Source: Myxococcales bacterium UBA1660 (GTDB lineage: Bacteria; Myxococcota_A; Polyangia; Polyangiales; Houyiibacteriaceae). Taken from it: a stretch of 48,666 bases of DNA. The position numbers and the translations under genes are program-made. The notes below the pieces were generated by a model, which did not search any database, had not been told where the DNA came from, and worked only from the letters and a program-made list of their open reading frames with translations. Numbering within the stretch: position 1 is the first letter of the stretch; every line of letters starts with the position of its first letter. The DNA lies in NCBI GenBank assembly GCA_002320815.1, contig DCLA01000016.1, positions 111,830 to 160,495 on the forward strand, given 5' to 3'. Below, one piece after another: positions 1 through 8,385 of this stretch.

Positions 1-421
1 CCGGCTCCGGCTCCGGCTCCGACTTCGGCTCCGGCTCCGGCTCCGGCTCGTCGAGCTCGAAGACGTAGCGGTAGCGAATGCGCACCGGCGTGGGCGTTCC
101 GTCCACGGTCGCCGGGCGGAAACGGAAGCGCCGGACGGCCTCGAGGGCCGCCTCGTCGAAGCCGTTCCCCTGGGGCTCGGTGACCTCTGCTTCGGTCACC
201 GAGCCGTCCACGCCGATGGTGAGCTGGACCTCGACGGTCGCCTCGAGCTGCTGCTCTTGGGCCGCCGCGGGGTAGGTCGCTTCGACGAAGCCCTCCAGCT
301 GCGGAGGCACGACGACCGGACGTCGTTCCTCTTCGGACTCTTGCGCGAACGCAATTCCGGCTTCCACACCGAGCCCGGACGCCGACAGCGCCAGGGCGAG
401 GACGAGGGTTGATGCCCGCAT
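1..421 (-). CDS. TonB C-terminal-domain protein, N-terminal part (cut by window edge)
   Basis: The visible 140 residues begin with a signal peptide (hydrophobic stretch from about residue 4 to 26, ending near AFAQ). A TonB_C-type domain follows at about residues 38-120. Its hallmarks are visible: PPQLEGFVEATYPAAA, a VEVQLTIGVDGSV strand, then FDEAALEAVRRFRFRPATVDG and VRIRYRYVFEL. Next comes a Glu-Pro repeat (EPEPEPKSEPEPEP) that runs off the left edge. In Myxococcota such a leading TonB_C domain is often fused to a TonB-dependent outer-membrane receptor, so the missing part may be a receptor barrel. That is inference. The domain itself normally transmits inner-membrane energy to receptors in the periplasm. 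The start is the ATG at 421, directly before the signal peptide. Confidence 0.75.
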   Translation of the reverse strand, partial: MRASTLVLALALSASGLGVEAGIAFAQESEEERRPVVVPPQLEGFVEATYPAAAQEQQLEATVEVQLTIGVDGSVTEAEVTEPQGNGFDEAALEAVRRFRFRPATVDGTPTPVRIRYRYVFELDEPEPEPEPKSEPEPEP

Positions 422-477
422 CGGCGCGCAGCATAGGACCAACCCATCGTCCTCGGCCACCCCCGTGGCGCCTGGAG

Positions 478-2403
478 TCACATCGGGCGCACACAAGTGA
501 CGTTGCGCAGGTTGCACACATAGGGCAACGCGCACTCCGCCGCGGTCGCGCCGCCGCAGCAGCGCTCCCCGAGGCCGCCACAGCTCTGGCAGACGCCACC
601 GCCGCAGACGGCGAAGGGCGCCGAGCAGCCGATGTCCCCGGGACAGCAGGCGCCGCCGATGCGGCCACAGGCCCCATCCTGGCAGCCCCCGGCCGAGCAG
701 GTGCCGGCGCCAGCGCCGCAGCTCTCGGTCTCACCGACGCACATACCCCCGACGCAGCAACCGCCGCCATTGCACGCCTGGCCCTCGCAGCAGGCCTCGC
801 CGGGATCACCGCAGGCCTCGCAGTCGCCGCCGTCGCAGATGGAGTCCGCCTCGGTGCAGAAGCGGCCGATGGACGAGCGGCAGCAACCGTCCCCGATCGA
901 GCCGCAGTCACGGCCGTCGGGGCCGACGCACTCGCTGGCCTGGCAGGTGAAGGTCACGCTCCCGCCGCCGCCGGTGTTCTGGGTGAAGCACTCGGCGCCC
1001 GCGGCCGCGCAGGTCCCGTTGAGGCAGCAGCCGCCTCCGTCGCAGCTGTTCCCGCCGCAACAGGGCTGACCGGGACCACCGCAGTCGGAGACGGCGCCGT
1101 CGCTGCAGACCTGGCCCATGCCCGCCGTGTAGCCGCTGGCCACGCAGCTCGCGCCGTCACAACAGCCGCCGCCCTCGCAGGCGTCGGCGCCGGCGCAGCA
1201 GGCCTCGCCGGCGAAGCCGCAGACGCTGCAGCTCCCGTCGCTGCCGCAGGTCCCGAGGCCACAGTCGGCGCCAGTGGGCACGCAGGTGTCCGAGTCCGGG
1301 CTGCAGCAACCCGAGTCACAGGTGTCGCCGGCGCAGCAGGGCTCGCCGGGGCCGCCACAGGCGGAGCACACGCTGCCCGCACAGGCGAAGCCGGCGTCGC
1401 AGCTGTCCCCGGCGCAGCAGGTCTCGCCGGGACCACCGCAAGCGGCGCAGATCCCCGCGGCGCCGCAGCCGAGGCCCCCGTCGCAGGAGTCCCCGGCGCA
1501 GCAGGGCTCGCCGGCGCCACCGCAGGCCACGCAGGTGTCCGCCGGTCCACAGGCGACCCCGCCCGCGGTGCAGGTGCCCCCGAGGCAGCACGCTTCGCCG
1601 ACGCCGCCGCAGCCGCCGCAGCTCCCGTCGGTGCACATGATGTCGAAGATGCAGTTGTCGCCATTGCCGACGCACGCGCCACGCACGCAGCAGCCACCGC
1701 CGTCGCACGCGCCGCCACCGCAGCAGACCTCGCCCGGCCCGCCGCAGCCTTCACAGATCCCGCCCTGGCAGACGGCGTCGCCGGCGCAGGACTCACCCGC
1801 GCAGCAGATGTCGCCCTCGGCGCCGCAGGCCACGCAGCTCCCGCCCTGGCAGAGGCCCTCGTCGCAGGCGCCGCCGGCGCAGCACTCGGTCCCGACGACG
1901 CCGCAGGTGGGCTCGGGCGCGCAGACGCCATCCAGGCAGACCCCGTCGGCGCAACCTTCGCCGTCGCAGCAGGGCAGCCCGAGCTGGCCGCACTCGGGCT
2001 CGCCGGGGCCGCAGATCCCCTCCGGGAGGCAGGTGAGGTCGCTCCGCGCGCAGAGGCCGCCGTCGCAGCAGGGTTCGCCGGCGTCGCCGCAGGCGGGCAT
2101 CTCGTCGGGCACGCAGAGCCCGGCGTCGCAGATCGCGTTGGCCGCGGTGCACTCGCCGTCGCAGCAGGGTTCGCCGACGAAGCCGCACGAGTCCGGCGCG
2201 ACGCAGAGGCCCGCGGTGCAGGTGAGCCCGGCTTCGCAGAGGTCCCCGTCACAGCAGGCCGCGCCGCGCGCGCCGCAGGCGTCGACGCCGGTGTCGACGT
2301 CGACCGAGCCGCCGCCGTCGCGCTCGATCACGGTCGACTTGCTGCACGCGACGAGAGCCAACGCCCCGACGACGATCGTCCAACCACACCACTGCCGCTT
2401 CAT
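478..2403 (-). CDS. Cys-rich repeat lipoprotein with 17 CGxxGxxCC modules
   Basis: This 641-residue protein starts with a lipoprotein signal (MKRQWCG..., lipobox LVAC, lipidated Cys at residue 20) and an acidic Gly/Asp linker. The rest is built from modules that each open with the motif CGxxGxxCC and continue with about 15-35 residues carrying further Cys, usually ending in a G-x-C. I count 17 copies (for example CGFVGEPCC, CGGPGETCC, CGGLGERCC). The modules resemble disulfide-rich repeats of secreted myxobacterial lipoproteins, and I recognise no catalytic domain. It is probably anchored at the cell surface or in the periplasm and held together by many disulfides. Function is unknown. The repeat DNA is so GC-rich that long open frames also appear on the opposite strand, which I regard as shadows. 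Confidence 0.85.
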   Translation of the reverse strand: MKRQWCGWTIVVGALALVACSKSTVIERDGGGSVDVDTGVDACGARGAACCDGDLCEAGLTCTAGLCVAPDSCGFVGEPCCDGECTAANAICDAGLCVPDEMPACGDAGEPCCDGGLCARSDLTCLPEGICGPGEPECGQLGLPCCDGEGCADGVCLDGVCAPEPTCGVVGTECCAGGACDEGLCQGGSCVACGAEGDICCAGESCAGDAVCQGGICEGCGGPGEVCCGGGACDGGGCCVRGACVGNGDNCIFDIMCTDGSCGGCGGVGEACCLGGTCTAGGVACGPADTCVACGGAGEPCCAGDSCDGGLGCGAAGICAACGGPGETCCAGDSCDAGFACAGSVCSACGGPGEPCCAGDTCDSGCCSPDSDTCVPTGADCGLGTCGSDGSCSVCGFAGEACCAGADACEGGGCCDGASCVASGYTAGMGQVCSDGAVSDCGGPGQPCCGGNSCDGGGCCLNGTCAAAGAECFTQNTGGGGSVTFTCQASECVGPDGRDCGSIGDGCCRSSIGRFCTEADSICDGGDCEACGDPGEACCEGQACNGGGCCVGGMCVGETESCGAGAGTCSAGGCQDGACGRIGGACCPGDIGCSAPFAVCGGGVCQSCGGLGERCCGGATAAECALPYVCNLRNVTCVRPM

Positions 2404-2467
2404 CCGGGAACCTCGCTTTCGGGCGCGACCCTGCCAAAGGGGCGCGCCGGGATCAACGGGGTGACCC

Positions 2468-3571
2468 CTACGACTCGTGCGAGGGAAGGGCCGCGGAGAG
2501 GATCTTGTGGGTCAGCCGGGGGACGCCGAGCTCGCTCAGACCATCCAGGCGCTGGGGAACCAGGGGGCTCTCCGGCCGGGTCCGCGCCGCGCTCAGCCGC
2601 CAGACGCGGACCCGGTAGCGCCGGTGACTGAGGACGTGGATCACCTCGCCCCGGGGGTCGGCCTCGAGGGTCCCGCTCACCCCGTGCTCCCGGGCGCAGC
2701 GCTGCGCGTCGTCCCGCAGGGACCCGGCGGCCTCGTCGCCGAGGGCGAGCTGGGTCGGCCCGGCTTCCACCATCGGGACCATCCACAACCCGGCGAAGAG
2801 CTCGCCCTGGGCCCGGCGCTCGAGGAGGACCTCCCGATCGGCACCCCGGCCGCGCGTGGCGACGACCGCGGTCAGGCTGACCGGCACCGGCTTCTTCTTG
2901 GGCCGGGGGACCGGCAGGGAGGTCTCCACACCGGCGGCGTGGGCCGCGCAGTCGGCGGCCCACGGGCACGCTCCGCAGCCCGGGGCCTTGGGCGTGCACA
3001 CCAGGGCCCCGAGCTCCATCAGCGCCTGGTTGAAGTCCCCAGGCCGGGGTCCCGCGACCAGCGCCTCGGCGCGAGTCCAGAGGGCCCGTTCCGTCTCCGC
3101 GCGGCCCAGCGGGGTCTCGATGCGGTCCAGGCGACTGAGCACCCGGGCCACGTTCCCGTCGACGATGGGCTCCGGCAGGTCGAAGGCGATGGAGCCCAGC
3201 GCTCCCGCCGTGTAGCGCCCGACCCCCGGGAGACCGCGACGCTCTTCGGCGCCTCGGGGCACCGCGCCGCCGTACTGGGCGACGACCTCCTTGACCCCCG
3301 CGTGGAGCAAGCGCGCCCGCCGGTAGTATCCGAGGCCACTCCAGGCGGCGAGGACCTCGTCTTCGGTGGCCTCGGCGAGGTCCCCGGGGGTCGGGAAGCG
3401 CTCCAGGAATCGGTGGTAGTAGGGGATCGCCGTGTCGACGCGGGTCTGCTGGCACATCACCTCGCTGACCCAGATGGCATAGGGGTCCGAGGTGCGGCGC
3501 CACGGCAGGTCCCGGCCCTCGCGGTCGTACCACTCGAGGAGGGCGCGGCGGAGCTCGGCCGGCGCGCTCAG
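2468..3571 (-). CDS. mutY: Adenine DNA glycosylase MutY, probable CTG start
   Basis: MutY removes adenine mispaired with 8-oxoguanine in base excision repair. The protein (367 aa) has the HhH-GPD fold with the helix-hairpin-helix GLPGVGRYTAGALGSIAF at 113-130 and a 4Fe-4S cluster motif, Cys192-x6-Cys199-x2-Cys202-x5-Cys208. The C-terminal NUDIX-like domain reads the lesion and includes VIHVLSHRRYRVRVW. No ATG, GTG or TTG precedes the conserved DLPW segment. Counting from the CTG at 3571 puts the catalytic residues at Glu37 and Asp138 and the cluster cysteines at 192/199/202/208. These are the same numbers as in E. coli MutY, which strongly supports that start. The CTG overlaps the stop of the upstream histidine kinase, so translation is probably coupled. 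Confidence 0.88.
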   Translation of the reverse strand: MSAPAELRRALLEWYDREGRDLPWRRTSDPYAIWVSEVMCQQTRVDTAIPYYHRFLERFPTPGDLAEATEDEVLAAWSGLGYYRRARLLHAGVKEVVAQYGGAVPRGAEERRGLPGVGRYTAGALGSIAFDLPEPIVDGNVARVLSRLDRIETPLGRAETERALWTRAEALVAGPRPGDFNQALMELGALVCTPKAPGCGACPWAADCAAHAAGVETSLPVPRPKKKPVPVSLTAVVATRGRGADREVLLERRAQGELFAGLWMVPMVEAGPTQLALGDEAAGSLRDDAQRCAREHGVSGTLEADPRGEVIHVLSHRRYRVRVWRLSAARTRPESPLVPQRLDGLSELGVPRLTHKILSAALPSHES

Positions 3572-4635
3572 AACTCGTCCTCGTCGTCGTCGTCGAGGGG
3601 CAGGGTGATCCGGAAGAGCGCCCCGGGCTCCGCGCGGGGGACCAACGAGAGCTCGCCCCCGACCCGGTCGATCATGTTCCGGGCGATGGAGAGACCCAAG
3701 CCGGTGCCCGCCTGCTCGGGCGAGCGACCGCCGTCGATGCGGTAGAAGCGCTCGAAGATCCGCTGCCGCAGGTGGGCCGGGATCCCCGGGCCCTGGTCCT
3801 CGACCTCCAGGACGGCGTTGTCCCTGTCCTCGCGCAGCCGGATGGTGACCGTCGTCTTCTCCGGTGAGTACTTGATGGCGTTCCCGATGAGGTTGGTCAG
3901 GGCGTGGTCGAGCGCGCGCGGGCTCACGTCGACCACCACCTTCTCCTCGGGGAGCTGGAAGCGCAGGGTCATGCCCTTCGCGTGGGCGGCGCCCTCGAGG
4001 CTCCCGGCGCTGTCCCGGCACACGGCGCGCAGGTCGGTCTGCACGGGCTCGAAGTTCTGCTTCAGGGACTCGGCCTGGGCCAGGGTCGTGAGGTCCTCGG
4101 CGAGGCGCTGGAGCCGGAGGGCATGGCGGAGGATCGCCTGCAGGAAGCGCTCGGCGGTCGGCCGGTCGTTCAGGGCACCGTCCCGGAGGGTCTCGGCGAA
4201 GCCGCGGATGGCCGTCAGCGGCGTCCGTAGCTCGTGGCTGGCGTTGGCCACGAAGTCCCGACGGATGCGGTCGGTGGCCCGGAGCTGGGTCACGTCGTGG
4301 AGCACGGTGACCACCCCCTCGCCATCGGGGAGCGGCGAGATCTGCGCGTGGAAGGCGTGGTCCTTCCCGTCGATGGTCGCCTCGAGCTCCACCTGACCGG
4401 CGACCCCCTTCTTCCGGGCTCGGCGGATTGCGCGCTTCAGCTCGTCGTTCTTGATGACGTTCTTCGCGCGGCGGCCGACGACGTCCTTGGGCATCAGGTC
4501 GTCCAGGGCCGAGTTGGTGAGCGTGACCCGCCCCTTGGCGTCGGTGACGTAGACCGCCTCCACCATCGAATCGAGGATGGTCAGCAGGCGGGCCTCTTCG
4601 GCGGTCGATCCTCGCTTCTTCTTCTTGTCGCTCAC
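3568..4635 (-). CDS. PhoR-type histidine kinase with PAS domain, soluble
   Basis: This sensor kinase has 355 residues. An N-terminal Lys-rich tail is followed by a PAS domain (about 15-118). The HisKA helix FVANASHELRTPLTAIRGF places the phospho-acceptor at His134, and the ATPase has an N box (LTNLIGNAIKYSPE, about 247-259), G1 (VEDQGPGIP, 278-286), F box (IFERFYRID) and G2 (GTGLGLSIA, 310-318). The order and spacing resemble PhoR. Unlike PhoR it has no membrane segment, so it should be cytoplasmic, and no response regulator lies beside it. It starts at a GTG (4635) with GGAG upstream and ends in an acidic DDDDEDEF tail whose codons overlap the start of mutY. Signal and partner are unknown. 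Confidence 0.88.
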   Translation of the reverse strand: MSDKKKKRGSTAEEARLLTILDSMVEAVYVTDAKGRVTLTNSALDDLMPKDVVGRRAKNVIKNDELKRAIRRARKKGVAGQVELEATIDGKDHAFHAQISPLPDGEGVVTVLHDVTQLRATDRIRRDFVANASHELRTPLTAIRGFAETLRDGALNDRPTAERFLQAILRHALRLQRLAEDLTTLAQAESLKQNFEPVQTDLRAVCRDSAGSLEGAAHAKGMTLRFQLPEEKVVVDVSPRALDHALTNLIGNAIKYSPEKTTVTIRLREDRDNAVLEVEDQGPGIPAHLRQRIFERFYRIDGGRSPEQAGTGLGLSIARNMIDRVGGELSLVPRAEPGALFRITLPLDDDDEDEF

Positions 4636-4715
4636 GACGGCTCTCCGAAGGGGATAGCACGTAGCAGCACGCCGGAGAACGAGCCCGCAGGGCGAGTTCG
4701 AAGGGGTGCTGCCCC

Positions 4716-4763
4716 TTGCCCCGCCAAGGCGGATGCCCTTGCCCCGCCGTCAGGCGGATGCCC
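4716..4763. repeat. Two tandem hairpin units in the spacer before the kinase gene
   Basis: A short unit, TTGCCCCGCC(n)GGCGGATGCCC, occurs twice in direct succession (4716-4738 with spacer AA, 4739-4763 with spacer GTCA). A partial third copy (TTGCC) follows at 4764. Each unit folds into a hairpin with a 5-bp GGCGG/CCGCC stem. The location is the 137-base gap between the 3' end of the 931-aa lipoprotein gene and the start of the kinase gene, so it may act as a terminator or be a REP-like element. No T-run follows. Confidence 0.5.
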
Positions 4764-4772
4764 TTGCCGCTA

Positions 4773-7568
4773 CTACTCGACGACCGGGAAGGCCTCCGGG
4801 GAGCGGGTCCGGTAGTTGGCGTCCATGTGGTCCATCAGATCGAGCATGAAGGTCTCCATCTGTGCGCCGCCCGGGTTCGAGTCCGGGGAGTCGGCGAAGA
4901 AGGTGCCGCGGAGGCACTCGTCGCCGCGGCAGGCGCCGTCCGGGAAAACGAAGATCATCTTCTGGAGCCGCCCCGCGGCCCCGAGCCGGCGCGACCCCAT
5001 GTAGCTCCAGAGGAGCAGGCCCGTGGGCAGCAGGTCGTCGGGGGTCATGCCGTAGCCGTGGAGGACGTAGACCACCGGGTAGGACATGCCGGCGTTCTCT
5101 TCCTCGAAGTACCCCGGCGGGAGGACCACCGAGACGGGGCCGGTGCGGTCGCGGGACGAGGTGAAGTCGAACGTGAAGTAGTTCACGTAGTCGCAGGACC
5201 CGCTGAGCGAGGTGCAGATCGTGTCGCTGACCACGGTCCGGTCCCCGTCGGGCCAGCGGTGGCTCATCCAGCTCACCACGGCGAGCAACCGGTTGAGGAT
5301 CTGGGCGTTGGTCCCCACGTGCGCGCCGTCGCCAGCCTCGAGCTCCGCTTCGTTGGCGTCGACGTGGCCGTAGCGGAGCTGGAGATGACCGCCCAGGTCG
5401 TCCCAGGGCACCTGCTGATGGTCGAAGGCGTTGTCCCGATCGTCGCCGTCGAACGCGAGCGAGGCGTGACCGTCGAAGAGGGCCATCGGGTAGCCCCGGG
5501 CCACGAAGGCGCCGGCGAGCTGGTCCTGGTTCGAGGCGAAGTTGAAGAGGTCCCGGACCCCTCCGTCCCCGAAGAAGTCGAGGTCGCGCAGGACCTCTTC
5601 GTCGGCATCGAGGACGAAGCTCCGGGGGTTGTTGGCCAGCATCCGGGCCATGCCCCGCGACATCGTCCAGCACTCGTCGCCCTCGCCGGCGTCGTAGCCG
5701 CCCTCGCCGAGCTGCGGGGTCCCGGCGACTCCGTCGAGGCCCGTGTCTTGGAAGAGCTCGCCCACCCCGGGGCCCGCCGGCGGGCTGGTGCAGTCGCCGA
5801 CCGGATCGCCCACGTAGTCGCGGAGCCAGTTCTTCTCGGTCCCGGTGGGGTTGTACTGCCAGTCGTAGTCGTCGCCCGCCGGGTCCGGGTTGGTGAGCGC
5901 GTCGTAGCCGGGCTCGTCCTCGTCGCAGAGCTGGTCCAGGCCGCAGTCTTCGAAGGGCTCGCGGCCCTGACGGATCACGGGCTCGCCGGGGCCCCGCTTA
6001 CCGTCGCCGTCGATGTCCACGGCGAGGGCGACCTCGATGGGCCGGTCCTGGGGCGCGTCGGGATCGGGGTTCCAGACGCCGATGTCGCGACTGCCGTCCA
6101 CGGTGATCTCGTTGCCGTCGCAGAAGGTGATGACCGGGTAGCGGCCCTCCGGGTTGTACTCGTCGTCGTAGAAGCCGGTGGCGGCGTCGGCGTCACCGCC
6201 CTCGGCGTTCGGAGGGATGACGACCGGGTCGGCGCAGCGCTCGGCGTCGGTGCGCATCCGCTCGGAGTCCGGGACCCCGGGGGGCGTGATGTTCGGCGCG
6301 AAGAGATCGAGGCTCCGGGTGGAGTTGGGGTTCTCGTGCATCCGGGCGAGGTCCCGGAAGATCTGGATGTAGGAGCGGCGGTCGAAGGTGCCCCCTTGGC
6401 CGCCGAGGTCGTCGACGAAGTTCCAGTGCTCGAAGTCCTGGCGCACCTCGTTCAGGCGCGGGTTCGCCGGGGTCCGGTCCACGCTGGCGCCGGCGGCGCA
6501 GCCCTCCGGGTCCACCTGCCGCTCGGCCTCGGTGCAGAAGCCGCCGAGGTGCCAGGTGCGGATGTAGTGGAGCATGTGGATCCAATCGACGGGCCCGCCG
6601 AGGGGCCCCACGAAGTCGAAGCGCTCCGGGTTGTGGGTGCCGATGAGCGCGGCCCCGGCCGAGCCCATGGAGACGCCCATGATGCCGCGATAGGTGAAGG
6701 TGCGAGCCCGGGTGGTCGGCGCGTCCTCGCGGACCACTGCCTGGTAGGTGCCCAGCCGCGGGACCAGGAAAGTCACGAAGCCCGGCCGACCGACGAAGTC
6801 GGGGCTGGCCACCGGGACGATCCGAGGCTCGTGGACCGTCGTGCCCACGTAGGCGAGCTCCACGTGACCCCACCGGGCGCCCTCCGGGAGCAGGGCCACC
6901 TCGGCCGGCACGGTGATGGGGATCTCCCGCGAGAGCCGGACGTGGGTGGGTCCGACGGTGACGGCGCCGCCGAGCGCCCGGTAGCCGGCGGGCACGATGT
7001 CCTCGGCGCAGGCGACGGTGGCGTCGAAGGGCTCCACGTGGGCGGCCCCCGGGTCCGCCGCCCCCGCCTGGAGCGCGACGCCGATCCCGCTCGGGGCGCG
7101 GACCTCGCCGCCCGGCTCCAGCGATCCGCTGACGGAGCCCTCGCAGGCCGGCACCGTGGCCGGGGCGACGCGGACCTCCAGCGTCGCCTCGTAGGTCTCG
7201 CCCTCGGCCGAGTGGCGCGCCGTCACCGTGGTGGTCCCGGGCGCCACGCCCTCGACGAGGAGGGCCACCGAGCTCTGGTCGGCGGACACGACCACCGACG
7301 CCGGGGCGGTGGCGATGGCCGGGTCGGCGACCTCGATCGCGAGGGTCAGCGGGTCGCAGACGTCGACCTCGAGGGCGACGGTGGCCTCCCGGGCGACCCC
7401 GGGCGTCGTCGCGACCGGCGGCGACGACCAGTGCAGATCCATGGGGACGCAGCGGACCACCGCGGCGTCCGGCACGGCCGCGTCGACCTCGTCGATCGGG
7501 GTGACGTCGTCGTCCCCGCAGCCGAGGGCGACCAGCGCGGCGAGGAGAAGGAAGCGGGAGGAGCGCAT
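4773..7568 (-). CDS. Large esterase-like lipoprotein with permuted motif order
   Basis: This 931-residue lipoprotein (signal MRSSRFLLLAALVALGC, Cys17, then DDD/Asp-rich linker) has an N-terminal Ig-like, possibly invasin-type region to about residue 150. A nucleophile-elbow motif GVSMGSAG lies near residue 299. A long Asp-rich middle portion with calcium-binding-like DxDxDG stretches (DIDGDGKRGPGE) follows. The last 110 residues carry YPVVYVLHGYGMTPDD (about 830-845), a MIFVFPDG strand and a final MDANYRTRSPEAF helix. In ordinary esterase D-like proteins the HGYG part comes first and the GxSMG elbow follows directly after the NYRT segment. Here the halves are in reverse order, suggesting a circularly permuted alpha/beta hydrolase. 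Substrate is unknown. A break in the gene is unlikely because the frame is open throughout. Confidence 0.75.
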   Translation of the reverse strand: MRSSRFLLLAALVALGCGDDDVTPIDEVDAAVPDAAVVRCVPMDLHWSSPPVATTPGVAREATVALEVDVCDPLTLAIEVADPAIATAPASVVVSADQSSVALLVEGVAPGTTTVTARHSAEGETYEATLEVRVAPATVPACEGSVSGSLEPGGEVRAPSGIGVALQAGAADPGAAHVEPFDATVACAEDIVPAGYRALGGAVTVGPTHVRLSREIPITVPAEVALLPEGARWGHVELAYVGTTVHEPRIVPVASPDFVGRPGFVTFLVPRLGTYQAVVREDAPTTRARTFTYRGIMGVSMGSAGAALIGTHNPERFDFVGPLGGPVDWIHMLHYIRTWHLGGFCTEAERQVDPEGCAAGASVDRTPANPRLNEVRQDFEHWNFVDDLGGQGGTFDRRSYIQIFRDLARMHENPNSTRSLDLFAPNITPPGVPDSERMRTDAERCADPVVIPPNAEGGDADAATGFYDDEYNPEGRYPVITFCDGNEITVDGSRDIGVWNPDPDAPQDRPIEVALAVDIDGDGKRGPGEPVIRQGREPFEDCGLDQLCDEDEPGYDALTNPDPAGDDYDWQYNPTGTEKNWLRDYVGDPVGDCTSPPAGPGVGELFQDTGLDGVAGTPQLGEGGYDAGEGDECWTMSRGMARMLANNPRSFVLDADEEVLRDLDFFGDGGVRDLFNFASNQDQLAGAFVARGYPMALFDGHASLAFDGDDRDNAFDHQQVPWDDLGGHLQLRYGHVDANEAELEAGDGAHVGTNAQILNRLLAVVSWMSHRWPDGDRTVVSDTICTSLSGSCDYVNYFTFDFTSSRDRTGPVSVVLPPGYFEEENAGMSYPVVYVLHGYGMTPDDLLPTGLLLWSYMGSRRLGAAGRLQKMIFVFPDGACRGDECLRGTFFADSPDSNPGGAQMETFMLDLMDHMDANYRTRSPEAFPVVE

Positions 7569-7664
7569 GCGCCGAGGAGGATAGACGAACGCGTTTCAGC
7601 TCGCCCTTCCACGAGCTGCACGTCGTGCGAACGCACACCTCGGCGCGGGATCGGTGCGGCGGGC

Positions 7665-8303
7665 TCAGCCCTGCTGCATCTGCGCCATGATCTGCATGCC
7701 GATCTGGAGCGCCTGCGAGTAATCGCCGGCCATGCGGAGCTTGCCGCCCATGAAGAGGGCCTGGAGGTTGGTCTCGCCGTTCTGCATCGCTTCCATGTCG
7801 TCGTAGGCGATGGTGGCGGTGAACTTCGGATCCTGGGGGGGCTCCGGCGCGTTGAGGCCGATCTTGATCGGCACGTCGCCGAGGTCGGGCACGCCGGTGG
7901 CGATGACGTGGAACTCGAGGCTGGTCGCGCCGAGGGCGTCCTGCAGGCGCTTGCTGGCGGTCATGACGGCGCGCTGGGCCGCCTTCTCGTCCTCGAGCTC
8001 GCCGGCGGCCTTGGCCTCGCCGAGGAGCATCTCCATTGCCTTCGCGGGCGCGGCCACGGCGAGCTTCACGTCGCCGGGCGCCGGAGCCGCGTCGAGCACG
8101 GTCATCTTGCCCTGGTCGGCGCGGAGGTAGACGGTCTCCTCGCCCTCGACCTCGAGGACCACGGCGCCGGTGGCGCCCTTCACGTCGGCCAGCGCGGCCT
8201 GGGCCTTGGCGTCACCGGAGGCCGCCTTCGCCTCCAGGTCGGCCACGCCCTTCTCGAAGAGGCTGGGGAAGGTTTCGCGGAGGAAAAGGACGACGTCGCT
8301 CAT
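7665..8303 (-). CDS. SCP2-like sterol/lipid-carrier domain protein
   Basis: This 212-residue protein is predicted cytoplasmic, with no signal or membrane segment. The N-terminal part (MSDVVLFLRETFPSLFEKGV) is helical. A strand-rich part then reads VVLEVEGEETVYLRADQGK, and the C-terminus is LQALFMGGKLRMAGDYSQALQIG. The phrase FMGGKLRMAGDY is typical of SCP2 domains, which bind lipids in a hydrophobic tunnel. I chose the ATG at 8303, where MSDVVLF begins. An upstream in-frame ATG would add 12 residues of poor character. It is divergent from the DUF1285 operon. The lipid ligand cannot be told from sequence. Confidence 0.75.
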   Translation of the reverse strand: MSDVVLFLRETFPSLFEKGVADLEAKAASGDAKAQAALADVKGATGAVVLEVEGEETVYLRADQGKMTVLDAAPAPGDVKLAVAAPAKAMEMLLGEAKAAGELEDEKAAQRAVMTASKRLQDALGATSLEFHVIATGVPDLGDVPIKIGLNAPEPPQDPKFTATIAYDDMEAMQNGETNLQALFMGGKLRMAGDYSQALQIGMQIMAQMQQG

Positions 8304-8385
8304 GGCGGCCGACTCTATTCGTTTCGGCCGGTACCGCAAGGGGTCTCAGCGGGCATGGGGGCGCCCCCCGTGGTATGGCAGCCGG

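Noticed and set aside
409..2631. A 740-codon plus-strand frame opposite the Cys-rich repeat lipoprotein
   Set aside because: Very Ala/Gly-rich and periodic. It mirrors the Cys-repeat DNA and has no domain or signal.
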